DNA of 64,000 nucleotides from Perca fluviatilis. Taxonomy: Eukaryota > Chordata > Actinopteri > Perciformes > Percidae. The translations under genes were made by a program, and so were the position numbers. Below, one piece after another: positions 1 through 35,998 of the stretch; the stretch's first letter is position 1, and every line of letters starts with the position of its first letter. The notes beneath the pieces were generated by a model. That model made no database searches, was not told the DNA's origin, and saw only the letters and a list, made by a program, of their open reading frames with translations. The stretch is taken from contig NC_053118.1 of the NCBI RefSeq assembly GCF_010015445.1, forward strand, positions 22,370,937 to 22,434,936, read 5' to 3'.

Positions 1-773
1 ATCCATGAACTTGCATAATATGTCACATCTTGTTGGCGTTTTACATTTGTTGTCAATGTTTTGCATCATGTTACACATTCATGCAGTTGAAAGTGTGGTC
101 TGACTTTAGACTACTCCGAGGGCAGTAGGTTTTTGAGTGCTGGTGGAAAGCACACTAACTTGTGATTTGAGAGTTGGCTCCAGAACAGAAGTTCATTCAA
201 AAGTTATGTTAAGATAAACAATAAACAAACAAGGATGTTTTGAAAAGGATGACATGAATTTTGAAGCTTATTACATTGAAAGATGTTTCTATTGTTTAGT
301 AGCCAGCCAAGACTGGATTATCAACAGTGCAAAATGGGTAACTGCCACTCAGGACCCCAAAAGGCACCAGATTCACTGTTTGGCAATATATTAAATTGAA
401 TATATTTAGGTTTTGGACTGTTTGTAAGCCAAGTTACCTTGAGATTGAGGAAATTGTAACAGACTATTCTCACGTCTCATGTTCTGATATTTTATAGATA
501 AAACAATTAATTGATTTATTAAGAAAATAATCTGCAGATGAATTGATTGCGTATATATATATAATCGTTGTAGTCCTAATTAAATAATGACCAAACTAAC
601 TTGTAGGTGGTTGATGATTTGGCACCCATTTGCGGGTTAATTCAGCCCTGCTGCCAGCTCTTGAAGTTTCTAATATCTGGGCTTTCCACCAACACATGAA
701 TGCACCGCCCTGGAAGAATCAGTCCAAGCAGCAAGTATGATCCTTTGTGTTCAGTGGTGTTTTATGTGGGTAC
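1..773 (-). other. itga10 intron 11, partial
   Basis: Noncoding sequence after the last itga10 exon in view. It is AT-rich with a short (TA)n run near 550. No exon or recognisable repeat is seen. Confidence 0.7.
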
Positions 774-22903
<22,130 letters not shown>

Positions 22904-23929
22904 TTATAAAATCGAATGAAAGCAGAGTCTCTATTTTTCTCTTTTTGTTCCCTGTTTACAAAGTGGTGTCCCCTGAGCTGTTGGAAATGCAGTGCATCGG
23001 TGTCCACCACAAACACATAAACACACACGCGCTTTTTCAGCTCTCTCTTTCCCCAAGAGATGCGTAAAATCCGGTCAAACGGTGCTGCAGTGGCATGTCT
23101 GCTGTGCGTGTGCGGGCTGGTTTACAAAAGCAGTCTCGAGTTATTTAATATAGATGAAAATAAAAGAAACCTACTCTACACGAGAATTCCTGTCCGTGAT
23201 TTTTGCGTTTCCTAAAGTCCCTGTAGGAATATTTGGCACCACAGGAGAAACTTATATTATAAGTGCACGAAAAGCTCTTTAGGATAAAGAGAAAAAAACT
23301 TAATTGACACCTCAGTGACCCATGCTTTTGGGCGTGAAAATCTTACACCTGTCCCATCCAACAAGAGGCCGCAGTTCAGACTGATTAAACCATTACTAAT
23401 GTGTAACACCTTCCCAAACAGTCTTCGCAGCACCGCGCTTTATCCCTCCTGACTCCGGAGCGCGTCTTTGAAGATCAAGCTCTCCTGTAGACAGAAACTT
23501 CGCTCATCAAGCCAAAAGTTTGAGGTGAGGTTTCTCAGATAACTTGTTATCCATGATTATCTCCGCTGATTTTCTCACATTAACAGCAAATCGGTTGTTT
23601 GTCGGGAGTTTCTGTCGATGTAAATAGTCTGTGTGCCTCTAGTAACGGATTTCTTTCACTTTGAAATGAAAGAGCGCATTTATCCTCAGAGCTCCCCTCC
23701 CTCCCACCAGTCCTCTCTGAGCAACTGGTTCACATTGACAAACCTCAAACCCACATTTCTCTCTCCCTCTCTTTCTTTTTAAAACATGCTCCGACGATTT
23801 CTCTCTGTCAAATATTTCAGGTCACCTCTGACTTGCTTATTTTTTTTCTTTGAACTGCCATTCACACATAAGATCTCCAACTTTGTGGAAAATAACTAAA
23901 AACTGAAACAAAGTAGCGTACCACTTTCT

Positions 23930-24437
23930 AATAAAGTACCCTTTATAACGGGTTTATATGCTATCATTGTTGGCTATTGGTTAATAAATAATTTAGATCA
24001 GTTAATAAGTCATTGATAAGATCAACTTTTGGGTTGCCAGGTTTTGGAAAATCCAATGTTACCATGTTTCAATTTTCACTAAGCCACAAGCTTTAGTTTA
24101 ATTAGTCATGTGCAGTTATACATGTTTATAATGTTATATTGTTAATAGATAATCAATAAAGGGTTTTTACAACAATCAATCAAGTCTGATTCTAGATCAG
24201 ATGCCCTTTTCCAGAAAATAAGTGGTTGAGGGGTGTTCCTGATGAATTTGAGGAGCTGTAGCTAAAAAGATAAAGCATGTGTCACGCTGGAAGAGGACTT
24301 TCCACAACCTGGCAACCCAAAAGTTGTTCTTTTTAATGGCTTACAAATATAGCATTAGTCAATTATTCATTTGATGTATTAATCATTAATTAAGTAATTA
24401 ATGACATCTTAACCATTTATAAAGTTTCCAGAACGTT
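23930..24437. repeat. Fold-back (long inverted repeat) element
   Basis: AACTTTTGGGTTGCCAGGTT at 24025-24044 recurs inverted at about 24302-24327 with one difference over ~27 bp. Outer parts pair loosely out to CTTTATAA near 23940 and TTATAAAG near 24420. The arms are ~110-130 bp around a ~250-bp centre. No open frame, so it is a fold-back MITE type. Confidence 0.6.
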
Positions 24438-25399
24438 ATATCAGCCTTTTAATTTGAAATTATTCAAATTCAGATAAAGGTGAATGTTACGTGTCTGAAT
24501 GTTTGACCCCTACAGTGGCTCTGTTGTAAGGGGCATAATACTGGCATGTCGAACACAGGTGTAACTAATAACATAATTAAATGCTGCATTGTGTCACATG
24601 AAATGCTGGAAAGTTAAGTTAATCTTATTAGTTCCACCTGTACTTTTCCTGCTATAACAAGTCAAAATGTGTGCTGTGAAAAAGGTTGGGGAATGTGATT
24701 ATTAAGGGAATGATGAAGACACTAGAGCCCTGATACTGACATGGCTATCAAGATTCAGGTTAGCCAAATTATTTCAGATGTAGGCTACAAGACAGATTTT
24801 ACAGAAAAAAAACCCTCTTTTAACAGTTTGAGCTAAAATCTACTTGTATTTTGATCACCTGTATCTTATGATGAAACATTTCTATCCTGATGGGTGTCTC
24901 TTTCAGGATGACAATGGCCCCATCTACAGGTACACTGGTTTGATGAGTATGAAAATGTTGTGAATCAAATTTGATGGCCTTCGTCATCAAAACACAGACA
25001 CTTGGAAGATCATACCAATGAGCACTGAAGCTGTTCTGGACATGCGAATATGTGTAAATGAGTATAAGAGCATGAAGTGCTGTGCAGTAAGCTGTTATCT
25101 GGACCACACCTAGAGGGAGTTAGACGGAATTCAAATAATGAAATAATGTCAATGTGAATAATGTTACACATGGATAATGAATTGCACCTACTGTAATACA
25201 TGGACCCATCTGTCCTGAATATTCTTGTAAAGCTCTTGGGCGCCACTCTCAGGCCTCTACAGTTACTCCTCCACATGTCCACAGTGGCACAATTATGCCG
25301 AATGCATGTGATTATATGAGGTGCATTGCTTTTTTAAAAGATGCCCTATCCAAAATGATACACCATTATTTATTTGTTGATTATATTCTGTATTATTAA

Positions 25400-25535
25400 T
25401 CTGGATCTGCAAAGTAGTGTGTGTAGTGAGTAAAATGTACAATATTTTACTCTGCAGTGTAGTGGAGTAGAAGTATGAAGTAGCAGAAAATGGAAATACT
25501 AAAGTAAATTAATGACTTTCCACCACTAGTATTAC
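25400..25535 (-). mobile_element. hAT-like terminal fragment
   Basis: TAGTGGAGTAGAAGTATGAA and AATGGAAATACTAAAGTA, ending CTTTCCACCACTAG, resemble the end type of the element at 38990-39453 (GGTGGAAA-TAGTAC). The other end is missing. Confidence 0.45.
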
Positions 25536-26097
25536 AACTGTGACAATACGCTCTATGCACAGCAGTGTCTTGTATTTCCGGTGAAATCTCAGGTTGCTTG
25601 ACAACGTCCGCTGAGCGTACAGCCCAAGCATCAGGATGAATCACTAGTCCACATTTTCTCAAGTTCAGGTTTTCTGAGTTGCAGTGAGTCCTGTAATGCA
25701 CATGTCTCCAGATCCAGTCCATCTTGTTGCTTTTTCAATCTTGTGCAACTGTGACAAAGTCACAGACAGTGATGTCAGAAGCAACATTTCTTGGTTTGTT
25801 GGCACATACAGTATGTCCTGTCTGTGGGCTTTAACTGGTAGCCCTCTAGTGGCACTTTTGGGAATGTGGAGGCATCCTCATGGAATGGGTGATGACACCA
25901 TCTGATGGAGGAGGTGCATGCTGATACAAGAGGGTGCCAGCCTGTACTTTCCCAAAGATGGACTCCACAAGTGGTTTATCAGGTGAGATATCCCTGGTGC
26001 AGATAAGTGGAGCAGAGTCTGGTTTGAAGCCAGCATACAGGCAGCTTTAGTGTCAAGAGGTGATGGGTCTGGAAGCTCACCACTGTAGCCTTTGTAT

Positions 26098-27072
26098 AGG
26101 GTAGACTGTGTACAGTTGAGACATGTGTACAGTTGAGACACCTTAAATAACTTGCGTGCACAGCAAGCACAAGTTTTGATTTTTGCTGTGCACATGCGTA
26201 TTAGTGACCTCTTCGATCGTGGGAAATTTGAACAACGGACGCATCTCCGATCCGAAGGTATCAGCAAAAGTTTTTTTTCTAAAGTAAGACGTTCAGTTCA
26301 CAATGCACTCTCCACAATGAATAGCTTATTATCCTGATGTGACTGTTAAACATAACTGATATCATCACAAACGTTATTCTGTGCTCTAAAAACTGGCATA
26401 TGGTATTGCGTCATGCAAGGTCATTGCAAAATCTAGAGAAATGTGCGAGGTGGCCAGCGGGGGACAGTTGAGACACAGCTGTATCCATGATAGAGTTCTA
26501 TTATGTCACACGCTGTTTAGTTGGTCAGTGTTATGATAACAGGTTAAACGTTGTAATTAGCCAGCATAGGACGCAAATGAAAATAAAATTAGATATTTGT
26601 GATTTCCATTTGTGCTGTTGCAATATCTGTTTGTTAAATATATTATTCCTGTTTTATAAATTTTAATCAGTGCTAATTTCAATAAAATGAATTAATTTAA
26701 ATTGATGAATAAACAAATCTGTTTCCCAATTGTTATTTTCTTTATTTGTCTTAATTTATGATATTTGCAATGCACGGTTAGTTACCCTTACATCATTAAA
26801 AATGGGTGTCTCAACTGTACCATGGTACTGTCTCAAATGTACCACATATGGGTACAGTTGAGACAAAGTTGAGACAAAAAGCACCTTATTTTTATAAGCT
26901 AATTGTGGAAAATATAAACTACTTATGGGTATTATTGATTGATAATATCTTAGTCTACAAGCTAATGAAATGCCATGTGGCATGTTATGTGGAAATTCAC
27001 TTCTTTTCAGTGTCTATTTTTGTGTGAAAAATCAAAACGCAAAAAGTGTCTCAACTGTACTCAGTCTACCCT
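26098..27072. mobile_element. Candidate MITE with 26-bp terminal inverted repeats
   Basis: Left end AGGGTAGACTGTGTACAGTT plus GAGACA; the right end is its reverse complement with a single mismatch at base 12. The word (GTA)CAGTTGAGACA recurs at least eight times: forward at 26110, 26127, 26463, 26852 and 26866, inverted at 26807, 26829 and 27047. A small hairpin (GTGCACAGCAA/TTGCTGTGCAC) lies at 26153-26195. No transposase frame, length 975 bp, no clear target duplication. I do not recognise the superfamily. Confidence 0.65.
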
Positions 27073-30000
27073 CGTGCTGATCTGGAATAACAGTGTCAGA
27101 AAATCAATAACCATTCTTGCAACACAGTGACTTACTGACGTGTTAGTGCTTTTCTATTTTCTACTAATATATTTTATGGAATATCCATGTTTTGTTCTCA
27201 AAAACATTCATGTAATTTGTCCCATTTACTCAAATTTAATCTAAAGTGTATCTGGACACACCTCTTCATATGGGATTTTAGTGTTTTTTTCTCTTATTTT
27301 TTATAGATATGTTTATGAAAAGTTCATATTTTTTCAATACTTTCCATGTAATGGGAACCAGTGACTTAAATTGAATACAAAAATGTAGCCTCTATATGCC
27401 TATGACCCAGCACTAGCAGCATTTCACCTTCCATTAGTGGCAGCAGTACCGTTCAGCAGCACTCCAGTCGGTGAGTGAGGAAGAAATTCTGCGCCATCTT
27501 TAATTTAAAGTTGGTTCTTTCAACTTTTAATACTTATCTCCTTTCCATCAGACTAAGTCATGTTTTTTTTACTTTAAACCCACCTGCTGTCGATTTTTCC
27601 CACCTGATAATGCACCAATAAGATTATCCTCCGTTCAATGAGCTCACATTTACAACATTTTTCCCGCAAAAAAATTAAATAAAAACCAAAATGACTGAAA
27701 TGTTCGGTTTTTCCCGTTAGTCAATTAGCACATCTCGATTTGTGAGTTTGTTTTTTACCCCCCTTCTGGTGACCAAGAATCACTACACCAGGGAATAGCT
27801 GAGATTACTAACATGAAAGCCTTTAAACTGGGTCAGATTTAAAGTTAATGAGTTACCTGTCTTTAAAAACAAAGTTCCAGTTTGTTTGACTTATTTTAGA
27901 TGTCTATCACATATTGAGACACTGGAGGGAAAAAGAGAATCTCCATTTTAGAATCGATTCACATAAAAACAATTCATTTCGGAGGCCTCTGAGACATGCA
28001 TGATGTGTTAATCCTCTTAATTGATCCACACATTCATTTGCAACATTTTGTATTCCAGTTAATTTTATGCTAATTTGACTTTTGGTAAGTGGATACAGTG
28101 TACTTAATTTGCACTGGCCCATATCTACCACAGAGATATTTTACAAATTTGTTATTTGCTCAAGTCAAAAATTGCATTCATTTGGAGGTTGAGGTCCTAA
28201 GTCCTTTCCCAATTTGGTAATATGTATGTTGATTGGGAAATCCACTCACTCAGTACAAGGGAATATCATTTAGGCTGGATCTGTACTGAAGTCATAGTCA
28301 TCCACTTTAAAAGTGCCAGGACAAAGCTTACAGTAACATGCTGTTGCAATGTTAAAAGGGTATAGCCTAGCAATTCCTGTGAAAACGCATATTGTTATTT
28401 ATTGACAACTCATATAGTAGTCTGCAGTGGTGTTTTTCTATACTTCTGTGATTTTTGTATCTTAGTATCTTATATGTATTTTCATATTTCATTTGAGCCT
28501 GCCCTGTCAAAGATATCTGTCACTTGTGATGTTTTTCTTATCTTGTCTTACTAGTTTGTATTGTTATTTATTGGTATTTCATGTATTTGATGGTGTTTAT
28601 GTAGCCCATCATCTGAAGGTAAGGTTTACTGTAACCTATGAGATTTGGAGGATTTTGTGTTTTTGCTTCAAAGGGGTTCAATGGTTCAACCAGAGACATT
28701 TTCGATGTTGTGGTGTCACTGCAAAAAAATGCAGTTATTGGCTGCTGCTAAAACAATTCTCACTTGTCACCACTTGGTGCTGCTCTGTTTCAACTATTGT
28801 ACATTTCCAAGCCTGTCTGAGCAGCATGAAGTGCTTGAGTACTGTAACAGCCAGTCGAAATTGGTGGGTTTTGCTTTTTATAGCAAATTGCAAAAGATCC
28901 TCCAAGGCCTGCTTGTCTACTGATTGTCACGATGGTCAGCTGATTGATATAATGCTGAATTCCTCCTTTCACATTTGTAGTAATGGAGAGTGTCTTTTTC
29001 TGTCTCTTGCAAATCAGGTCTCCCAGTTGAGACTTATATGGTGATGGATTTCTGCCTGGACTAGGACACAGAGTGCAAAAACTCATAATACATCTGAAAA
29101 GGAGAATAACTTCATTAGCTTTTGATTTATGAATCCAGTGGGGGTAGAGATAATGATTATTGGATAATTGACCTCAGTCTCTCCATCATTGCACTTACAG
29201 TTACTGCCTAATTGACATTGGTCTCCATCAGTGTCCTTGCCATTATTGCCTTCCTCTTCTTCGTCTTTATCTTTTTTTTCCCATATTCTTCCTCTCGGAT
29301 CTTGGTTGTTTTGGTCCTCATCTCAAATATCGCTAAGAGACACATATACTTTTTATGTTTGCAGTGACCCACATAGTAATAAGGCAGCCGTATGTTAAAC
29401 CAGACGCGCTTGCTCACATGCAACCAAACCTGTACACAACCACTGATTCCTACACAGAGGAACTGCAGTGAGAGCCAAAATAAACACACTTACAGACCGT
29501 TTCACACCACTAGGAGCTATGCAGGAGCCAATTAACTTCAGGCATAAAATCAAACTCTGCAGGAGTCACACTGCTGTAATAAATGCAGAGTAGATAACTT
29601 TTACAGCTTTTACAAACTGCACAGTAGAGTGAACACTCAATACAGGTGGATTCCGGCCATACTTTATTCTCTGTGTCCACTAAGAAATTTGTCATTGATT
29701 ATACATTGAAGAGTCACCTTAATGTTTTCTACACAGACCTTAAAAGCAAAGCAAATTAGACTTTAGTGTTTTAGACTAGGTCTCTGATGCTGATGATTAC
29801 TCCTGATTGTGCATATTATATTAAGATGTGCAGTCATGTATTTTCTGGTCTAAAATAAAGAAATGCAGCACCAAAAAATATTCTAAACTTCATGTGTGGT
29901 CTATCAGTGACTGAGACAGCAGCAGAGATTGGACATTGAACTGACGTCTAATGCACAGTGTCCCAAGTTCCCCTTTTAAAGCAAATGCACAATTTAGGCT

Positions 30001-31204
30001 GAGGAGCAAAAGGAATGTCTGAGCGTAGTACTACATTAGCTGGCATGTCCATGGGATATTTTGCCTGTTGGATGAGTTTGGCTGGGTAGATAGATAGATG
30101 GAGGGCAGTAGAAGACCATAGCACAGGCGTGTTATATCATCAGTGCAGTACAGTACAGTACTGTAGCTGTGATTTGTGGAATTAGTTAGACGGTAGAGAC
30201 AGTGTAGTGTTAGCAGACAAGCCTGTTTTCTATCTGTCAGCAGGTGCTCCTGCGATGTCAATCCTGCTTGGTTTGGCAGCAGCCGCACCGAACATGTTAC
30301 ACCTGTAGTTATAATAATGATGTTCTGTCAGTGTGCAATGCTTCTTCCCACGAAGAGTGCACGGCTTTGCTATTTCAGAAAATGTTGCTCTCACACATAC
30401 AGCAACTTGTGGATCGCAGATTTGGATTTATTTTCATTTATTATTCACACGTTTCAGTGTGTTTGTGTGAGATTGCATGCATGTGCAGCAGCCAGTAGTT
30501 TTATTTTTATTTTTTTATACAAGGTGTGCTTCCTCCCACCCCTATTTCCCAAATCACAGTCCTCTGCAACCAATCAAACGACACCACAGCACACCTTGGC
30601 CAGCCACAGTGTGTCCAGCTATGACATGCTGGTCTCCGGTATGTGTTAACCTGGCTGCTGTCTGGAGTTGGTCAAAAGAAGAAAGAGAGTGAGCGAGTGA
30701 GGAAGGGAGAGAAGAAAAAAAAAGGGGGAAAAAAGAGAGTGTGATAAGCTGAACCTCATGTATGCAGAGATGCAGGCTCTTTAAAAGTACCACTGATCTA
30801 CCTCCAGCTATTATTTTTCCTTTGAAGAGTTTGTAATGTTATACCTCATTAAACCTTCTCTTAGATTCCCTGGAGGCTCTCAGGGATCACTTGAAGCTTA
30901 ACGTATTGAATACACTCATCTCCAGGTTTTTCTGTGTAACGAATCGGTTGATCCGGAACAAAAGCAACAGTAGCTGTGGATACACGTTTGCCTTAACAAA
31001 ACAAGTTGTGGGTGAAATGGGCATATGCTTGCATGTTTGTTCCTTGTGCGTTGGTGTGTGAGAGTGTTTTGACATTGAGCAATTACTATAAAAAAGGAAT
31101 TAGTCATTGAGCTCTGACAGTTGATCATCCTGTAAAGCCTGATGATCCTCCTGGGCGCCTCTCTTCACTCTCATCTAATTCTTATGTTGGTGGCTACATG
31201 TGTA

Positions 31205-31480
31205 GATGCTACACTAAATGACCAAAGTATGTAGACACATCTGCCCACATCTGTTAACAGATATTATATTATATTTTAGGCAACATTACAGGATGCTTCC
31301 AAGTTTTGGGCGAAAGTTTGGGGAAGTTCCTCTTTCAGCATGACAATGTCCCCGTGCCCAAAGTGAGGTCCAAGCAGAAATGGTTTTCTGAGTTTGGTGT
31401 TGCACAAAGCCTGAAACCCGAAGAGTGGAGGCTGTTACAGCAGCATATTAGGCCATGTTTTTGGAATCAGATGCTCAATA
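31205..31480 (+). mobile_element. Tc1/mariner-like transposase remnant
   Basis: The frame from 31306 reads GKFLFQHDNVPVPKVRSKQK then WFSEFGV, matching the catalytic-Asp block of Tc1 transposases (QHDNAP-H-AR). It then passes into a non-matching tail. Upstream, ACTAAATGACCAAAGTATGTAG resembles the usual lead-in to this fish repeat. A short inactive fragment. Confidence 0.7.
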
Positions 31481-33004
31481 ATCACGTATGTGCGTACTTT
31501 TTCTGTGATTAACATTTGCATTAGCATTTTAAGATAACAAACATTTACAGGAACACGTGAAAAATATCTGGTTATATGATAACCAGCAGTATTAATATCA
31601 GTACTTATCACATATGGGTGTAGGCTACTGTTGCGGCAATAAAGGAAAGGTACTCTGCTGGTGAATATTGCATGGCTTTAGTGCTGATCTTTGTTAATTG
31701 GACTGTTTTGGCAGCGTAGGGTGCTTTAAGAATTACACTGTTTATTTTTGTCATATTTGTGCGGGTTTAGCTGCCACAAAAAAACGTGCAAGCCTTTTGT
31801 GAATGTCAGTGTTCACTTCATGAGGTACACCTACACAATCTAATAGAATCCAGTACAACTGTTCTGCCATAAAGTCTACTTATATGATGCCTTTAATTTA
31901 AAAAATAAAGTTTGACACTGTCATAGAGGTGTTGTTTGAACTATGTTTTAGCATTGAGGTCATACTTAGCTGTGGTGTTGCATCATATTCAGAGGTGTTT
32001 CTAATATTCTGACCCCTCATGTAAGAAAATAGGAGGATACAAATTGTATACATCTAAGTGTAATGTAGTCCAGTACAAAACCATCTTTAATTTTGACCTC
32101 AGTAATAAACATATTATTGAATTTACACATTTTTGACAATGTCAACAAAAACGCAACATTATAAAGGCACAACAGTTGGATTGCAACAGATTGTACCCAA
32201 CTGGATTTCAAAGTGCACTCCATCTGCTTTCTATGCTTTGCAGTGTTTGAGCTATACTTTTATAGTATAAAAAAATGCCTAAAATGTCTAATTCCTTGTA
32301 CGTATAAGAGAATTCTTTTCCCTCTTTAACTTCTCCCATACTGTCTCTTCTTTCTTATTCTGTCTTAAAATAGTATCTTCCAACTTTTCATCATCTCCCT
32401 CTGTTTCTGCAGAGGTCAGCCACGTCAGAGTCTGTAATCAGATTTATTATTAAATTCTTTATCTCTACAAAGACTTCATTCAGCCGTCCTCTGGTATACT
32501 GTGAGACCATTGTCCTACACTTAGCGGAGGAGCAGGACGATTATTCTCATCGGGGATATTCCCCACTAAGCTGACAGTAGATCTGCAGATGTCTGAACAT
32601 AGTACATAGATAAATCTTTGGCCCATTTGTGTGTAAGTGAATTAATCATCTTTTATAAAATTATACTAGGAAGTTAAAAGGAGCTTTCACCATTACCTCG
32701 CCTGTCCTTTTAGTATCTGACTCATCGTCTCCACATCTCTCCATTCCATTACACTCTTTGATTTTATTTTCCCTAATGGAAGGATTCTCTGCCCAGACAT
32801 TAAAGAGGAGCGTTTTTAAAGGTTGTTGGTTTGAGTGTCCTGTGTGGCCCAGTGGGCCAAGGTGCCAACCATATAGTCTTGATTTCCAGATGTTTCCCAT
32901 GACCTTTACTGAATACCTTCCCCACTCTCTCATGCCTTTTCTGTGGCTTATTAACTCTACATCTTGACAGGGAAAGAAGGAAATATTAAGATATTTAAAA
33001 AAAA

Positions 33005-33113
<109 letters not shown>

Positions 33114-34075
33114 GCTCTCATGTGTACTATCCTTGAACAATGTTTTACAAGAGGCCTCAAAGGTTCCTGGGTGGTCTACTTGCTTTTGCCACAGGAGATT
33201 GGTGCTCTTTACCATGGTGTGTGTGGCTGTTAGATGTGTGTATCAGTTTGTACCTGCTTGCAGGTGTGTGCGGCTGTAAATCAATATCTTTGAAAGAGAC
33301 AGTACAGTATGTGAGGGTGTTTAATGACACTCACCTGTCATCAGACTGTCACATGCATGCTCTTTCTATGAATTTGTGTTTGGTGTGCAGACTATCACAA
33401 AGATATGTGCCTCTTTTTCATGCTCTCCCACTCGGCCCCCTGCGGGGAATTTTTCTACGAGCCTTCCCTCTTCTTTACTATCTAACCCAGAATACACTTG
33501 ACCCATGTGGCAATAATTGTGTCAACCAGATCACAAATCACCCATCTTACCTTTTGTGACATACTCTCAAGTATGCGGACAAGTGCACACACTCCACTCC
33601 TCCCTGAACATAAGTCATTTATCAAACTGCAAGCTGACTCAGCCGTGGCCCCGGGGCACTTAAACGAACCTGCTCTCACACAATAGCACTAAAGTTTGGT
33701 TTCTATTCAGATAGCTACAATGGTTACATTTGGATGTTATATATTCGATTTCCCACAGGTATTTTTTTATTTTGTTGGTATGCATGCATGTTTTTGCCCT
33801 TTCAACAGTGTGTCACTGTTTATTTCCTGACTTACAGGGAGTGTAGGAGTTAGGTATGTATGTCCCAATGTTGCCAAACTGTCTTCTGTTCCTTGTTACG
33901 TTTTCTGCAAAGCCAACAACCTGCAGGGATATGGATGCAGTCAGGATGTCAGAGATGATGTGTTGAGTTTGTTCTTGTTTTTTCAGACCCTTTTGCAGGG
34001 CTTTGTCTTTGTCTGTCCACCTTTTGGGTGAGTCACAACAGTGTTTTATGAGCTGCGTGTACAGTTTGAGTGTCT

Positions 34076-34077
<2 letters not shown>

Positions 34078-34150
<73 letters not shown>

Positions 34151-34160
34151 TGTGTGTGTT
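34078..34160. repeat. (TG)n microsatellite
   Basis: TG run with one TCTG interruption near 34149. Confidence 0.96.
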
Positions 34161-34674
34161 TTTTACAGGGGTCCGGAGCAGGCCGGGCGTTTTGAAGGAG
34201 GCCAGACAGCTGCCTTTTACTGCCCCAGGGGGTAATAAACAGTGAGGGAGGGGTAGTTATTTACCCCTTTTATTAGGGCAGGAGGGAGAGGAGGGGACTT
34301 TATTGGGGTCACACTGTAACTACACACAGCTGCAGGGCAAGAAGAGAAATAAAGAGATGGTTTGTAAAAAGTTTTAGCATCACTAAATTCCTTGTGTATG
34401 TGTCTGTGTGTGTATGTGTCATCCATCTTTCTCCCCAGCCCCTTTTTCATTTCCAGGTGCCTTAACAGCCCACTCCTTGTTAAGCACATCTGCTGTCAAT
34501 TAGCTGTAACCTGTAATCCAATTGGCATTTCCTGCCATTGTAGACACGCCCACTGACCATTTTATTGGTCACTGTCCGACCCAAAATGGTCCCAAGTTTA
34601 CCTTAATTTGTCTTATCACCTTCCTTGGTTACCATTACAACATATGGTCCATAAATAAGGATGTTTAAAGGAAT

Positions 34675-34808
34675 TGGTCGGCATTCTGGGAAACGCTTCT
34701 TCGCTTTCTGATTAATACCATAATACCACTCTCACACATTATGGTGGTATCAACCTTCTCATCTAAGTCTCGGAGAGAAAGCGAATAGTGTATTTCCCAA
34801 AATGTTGA
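34675..34808. repeat. Small fold-back repeat, family-B-type ends
   Basis: GGGAAACGCTTCTTCGCTTT on the left pairs with AAAGCGAATAGTGTATTTCCC on the right, with ACCACTCTCAC/GTGGTAT arms between. The CGCTTTCT and TCTAAGTCTCGG segments recall the outer parts of the family-B copies. Confidence 0.5.
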
Positions 34809-35362
34809 ACCATTCCTTTAAATCAAGCAGCCTTTAAAGACTTTTCCAGAGAAATATGAACCTAAAAAATTGGCAAGTGAATTGGAAATAAAACAGAGCA
34901 GAGTCTAATAGTGGCATTCCAGAAGCTGGCTCTCTGTATGTCACTTCACATGCCACGGAAAATTGCAGGATGATCAGATCCACATAAATGTGTGATTAAA
35001 AAGTGAGCAGACAGAGAAAAAAAGTGAAATGGAAAAATGTTCCGCCTTAGCATAGCGAGGGAGGAATAACGAGGGCATGTGGCAGAGAGATGATTGACAG
35101 AGAGAGACTCACGGGAGGGATAGGGAGACAAAAAAAACTGAGAGGGAGCGAGAGAGACTGAGCGGGAGGGGACAGACAAGTTATTCTAGTTGCAGACAGC
35201 TGACAGAAAGCCTAAAATAAGATGGAGCCATCTAATGTGCACATATTCCGCAGCTACACTCACAAACCATAAAACATGTGCACTGTTAAATACTTTTATG
35301 CCCCTAATGGTTTTCAGTACAGAAGGGCCAAGAGTCTACGTCAGCCTGAGTTTGTATCGTGC

Positions 35363-35368
35363 TTTATT
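35363..35368 (-). terminator. Possible crabp2 polyadenylation signal
   Basis: AATAAA on the minus strand, about 630 bp beyond the stop codon. Chosen because it is an exact hexamer in a plausible place; other hexamers are possible. Confidence 0.3.
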
Positions 35369-35646
35369 GGTTTCCCATAGAAAGTGTTGTTTCCTACGAT
35401 CACATTTCATATAAAAGAGACGCAAAGTAAAAACTTTAGCAGTACTGTATCAGACTCCTAGTGTAGTAATAAATATAAAACGTCGTCATAAGATAGAAAA
35501 GGTTAAAATTGTTGGGCAGGGCTAAAGGAACAGTGAGGAGGGGCACATCAAAACTGACCTAAAACTGGAAGAGCTCAAAGATTGGTTTACACATCTACAG
35601 ATATAGTCTAACACCTATTCTGCTGTCACACAAACTCTCTATCTCA

Positions 35647-35648
<2 letters not shown>

Positions 35649-35718
<70 letters not shown>
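35649..35718. repeat. (CA)n tract in the crabp2 3' region
   Basis: About 70 bp of CA. It lies between the stop codon and the proposed polyadenylation signal, so it may be (UG)n in the 3' UTR. Confidence 0.95.
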
Positions 35719-35720
<2 letters not shown>

Positions 35721-35998
35721 GCCAAATAAATGAGCTGTCAATCAACAAATCCAACATACATTTTCATGTTTAAAACCCAGCTGGTCACGTTTGATAGAGC
35801 TGGAGAGACAGGGGGGATAACTCAGGAGCTAAGACCATCGTGTAGATATGTGACATACTAGATACAGTTACCACATGTATTACATAATGAAGAGATACTG
35901 GAATAAAACTATAGACAGGCTGCCATAACAAAGGGGGAGTAGAGACGCAAGTGGTGATGCAGGACACGGGGAGCTGGAAGGACGAAAAGTGCTCTTGT

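Noticed and set aside
25878..26267. 129-aa minus-strand open frame with several CxxC pairs
   Set aside because: It crosses the left border of the candidate MITE and shows no zinc-finger spacing, so the cysteines look accidental.
28493..29044. 183-aa plus-strand open frame
   Set aside because: No recognisable domain, no splice partners, biased towards Cys/Leu/Phe as in random AT-rich frames. Cannot be supported without expression data.
33140..33559. 139-aa plus-strand open frame downstream of a TG tract
   Set aside because: No family resemblance and no conserved motif; probably chance.
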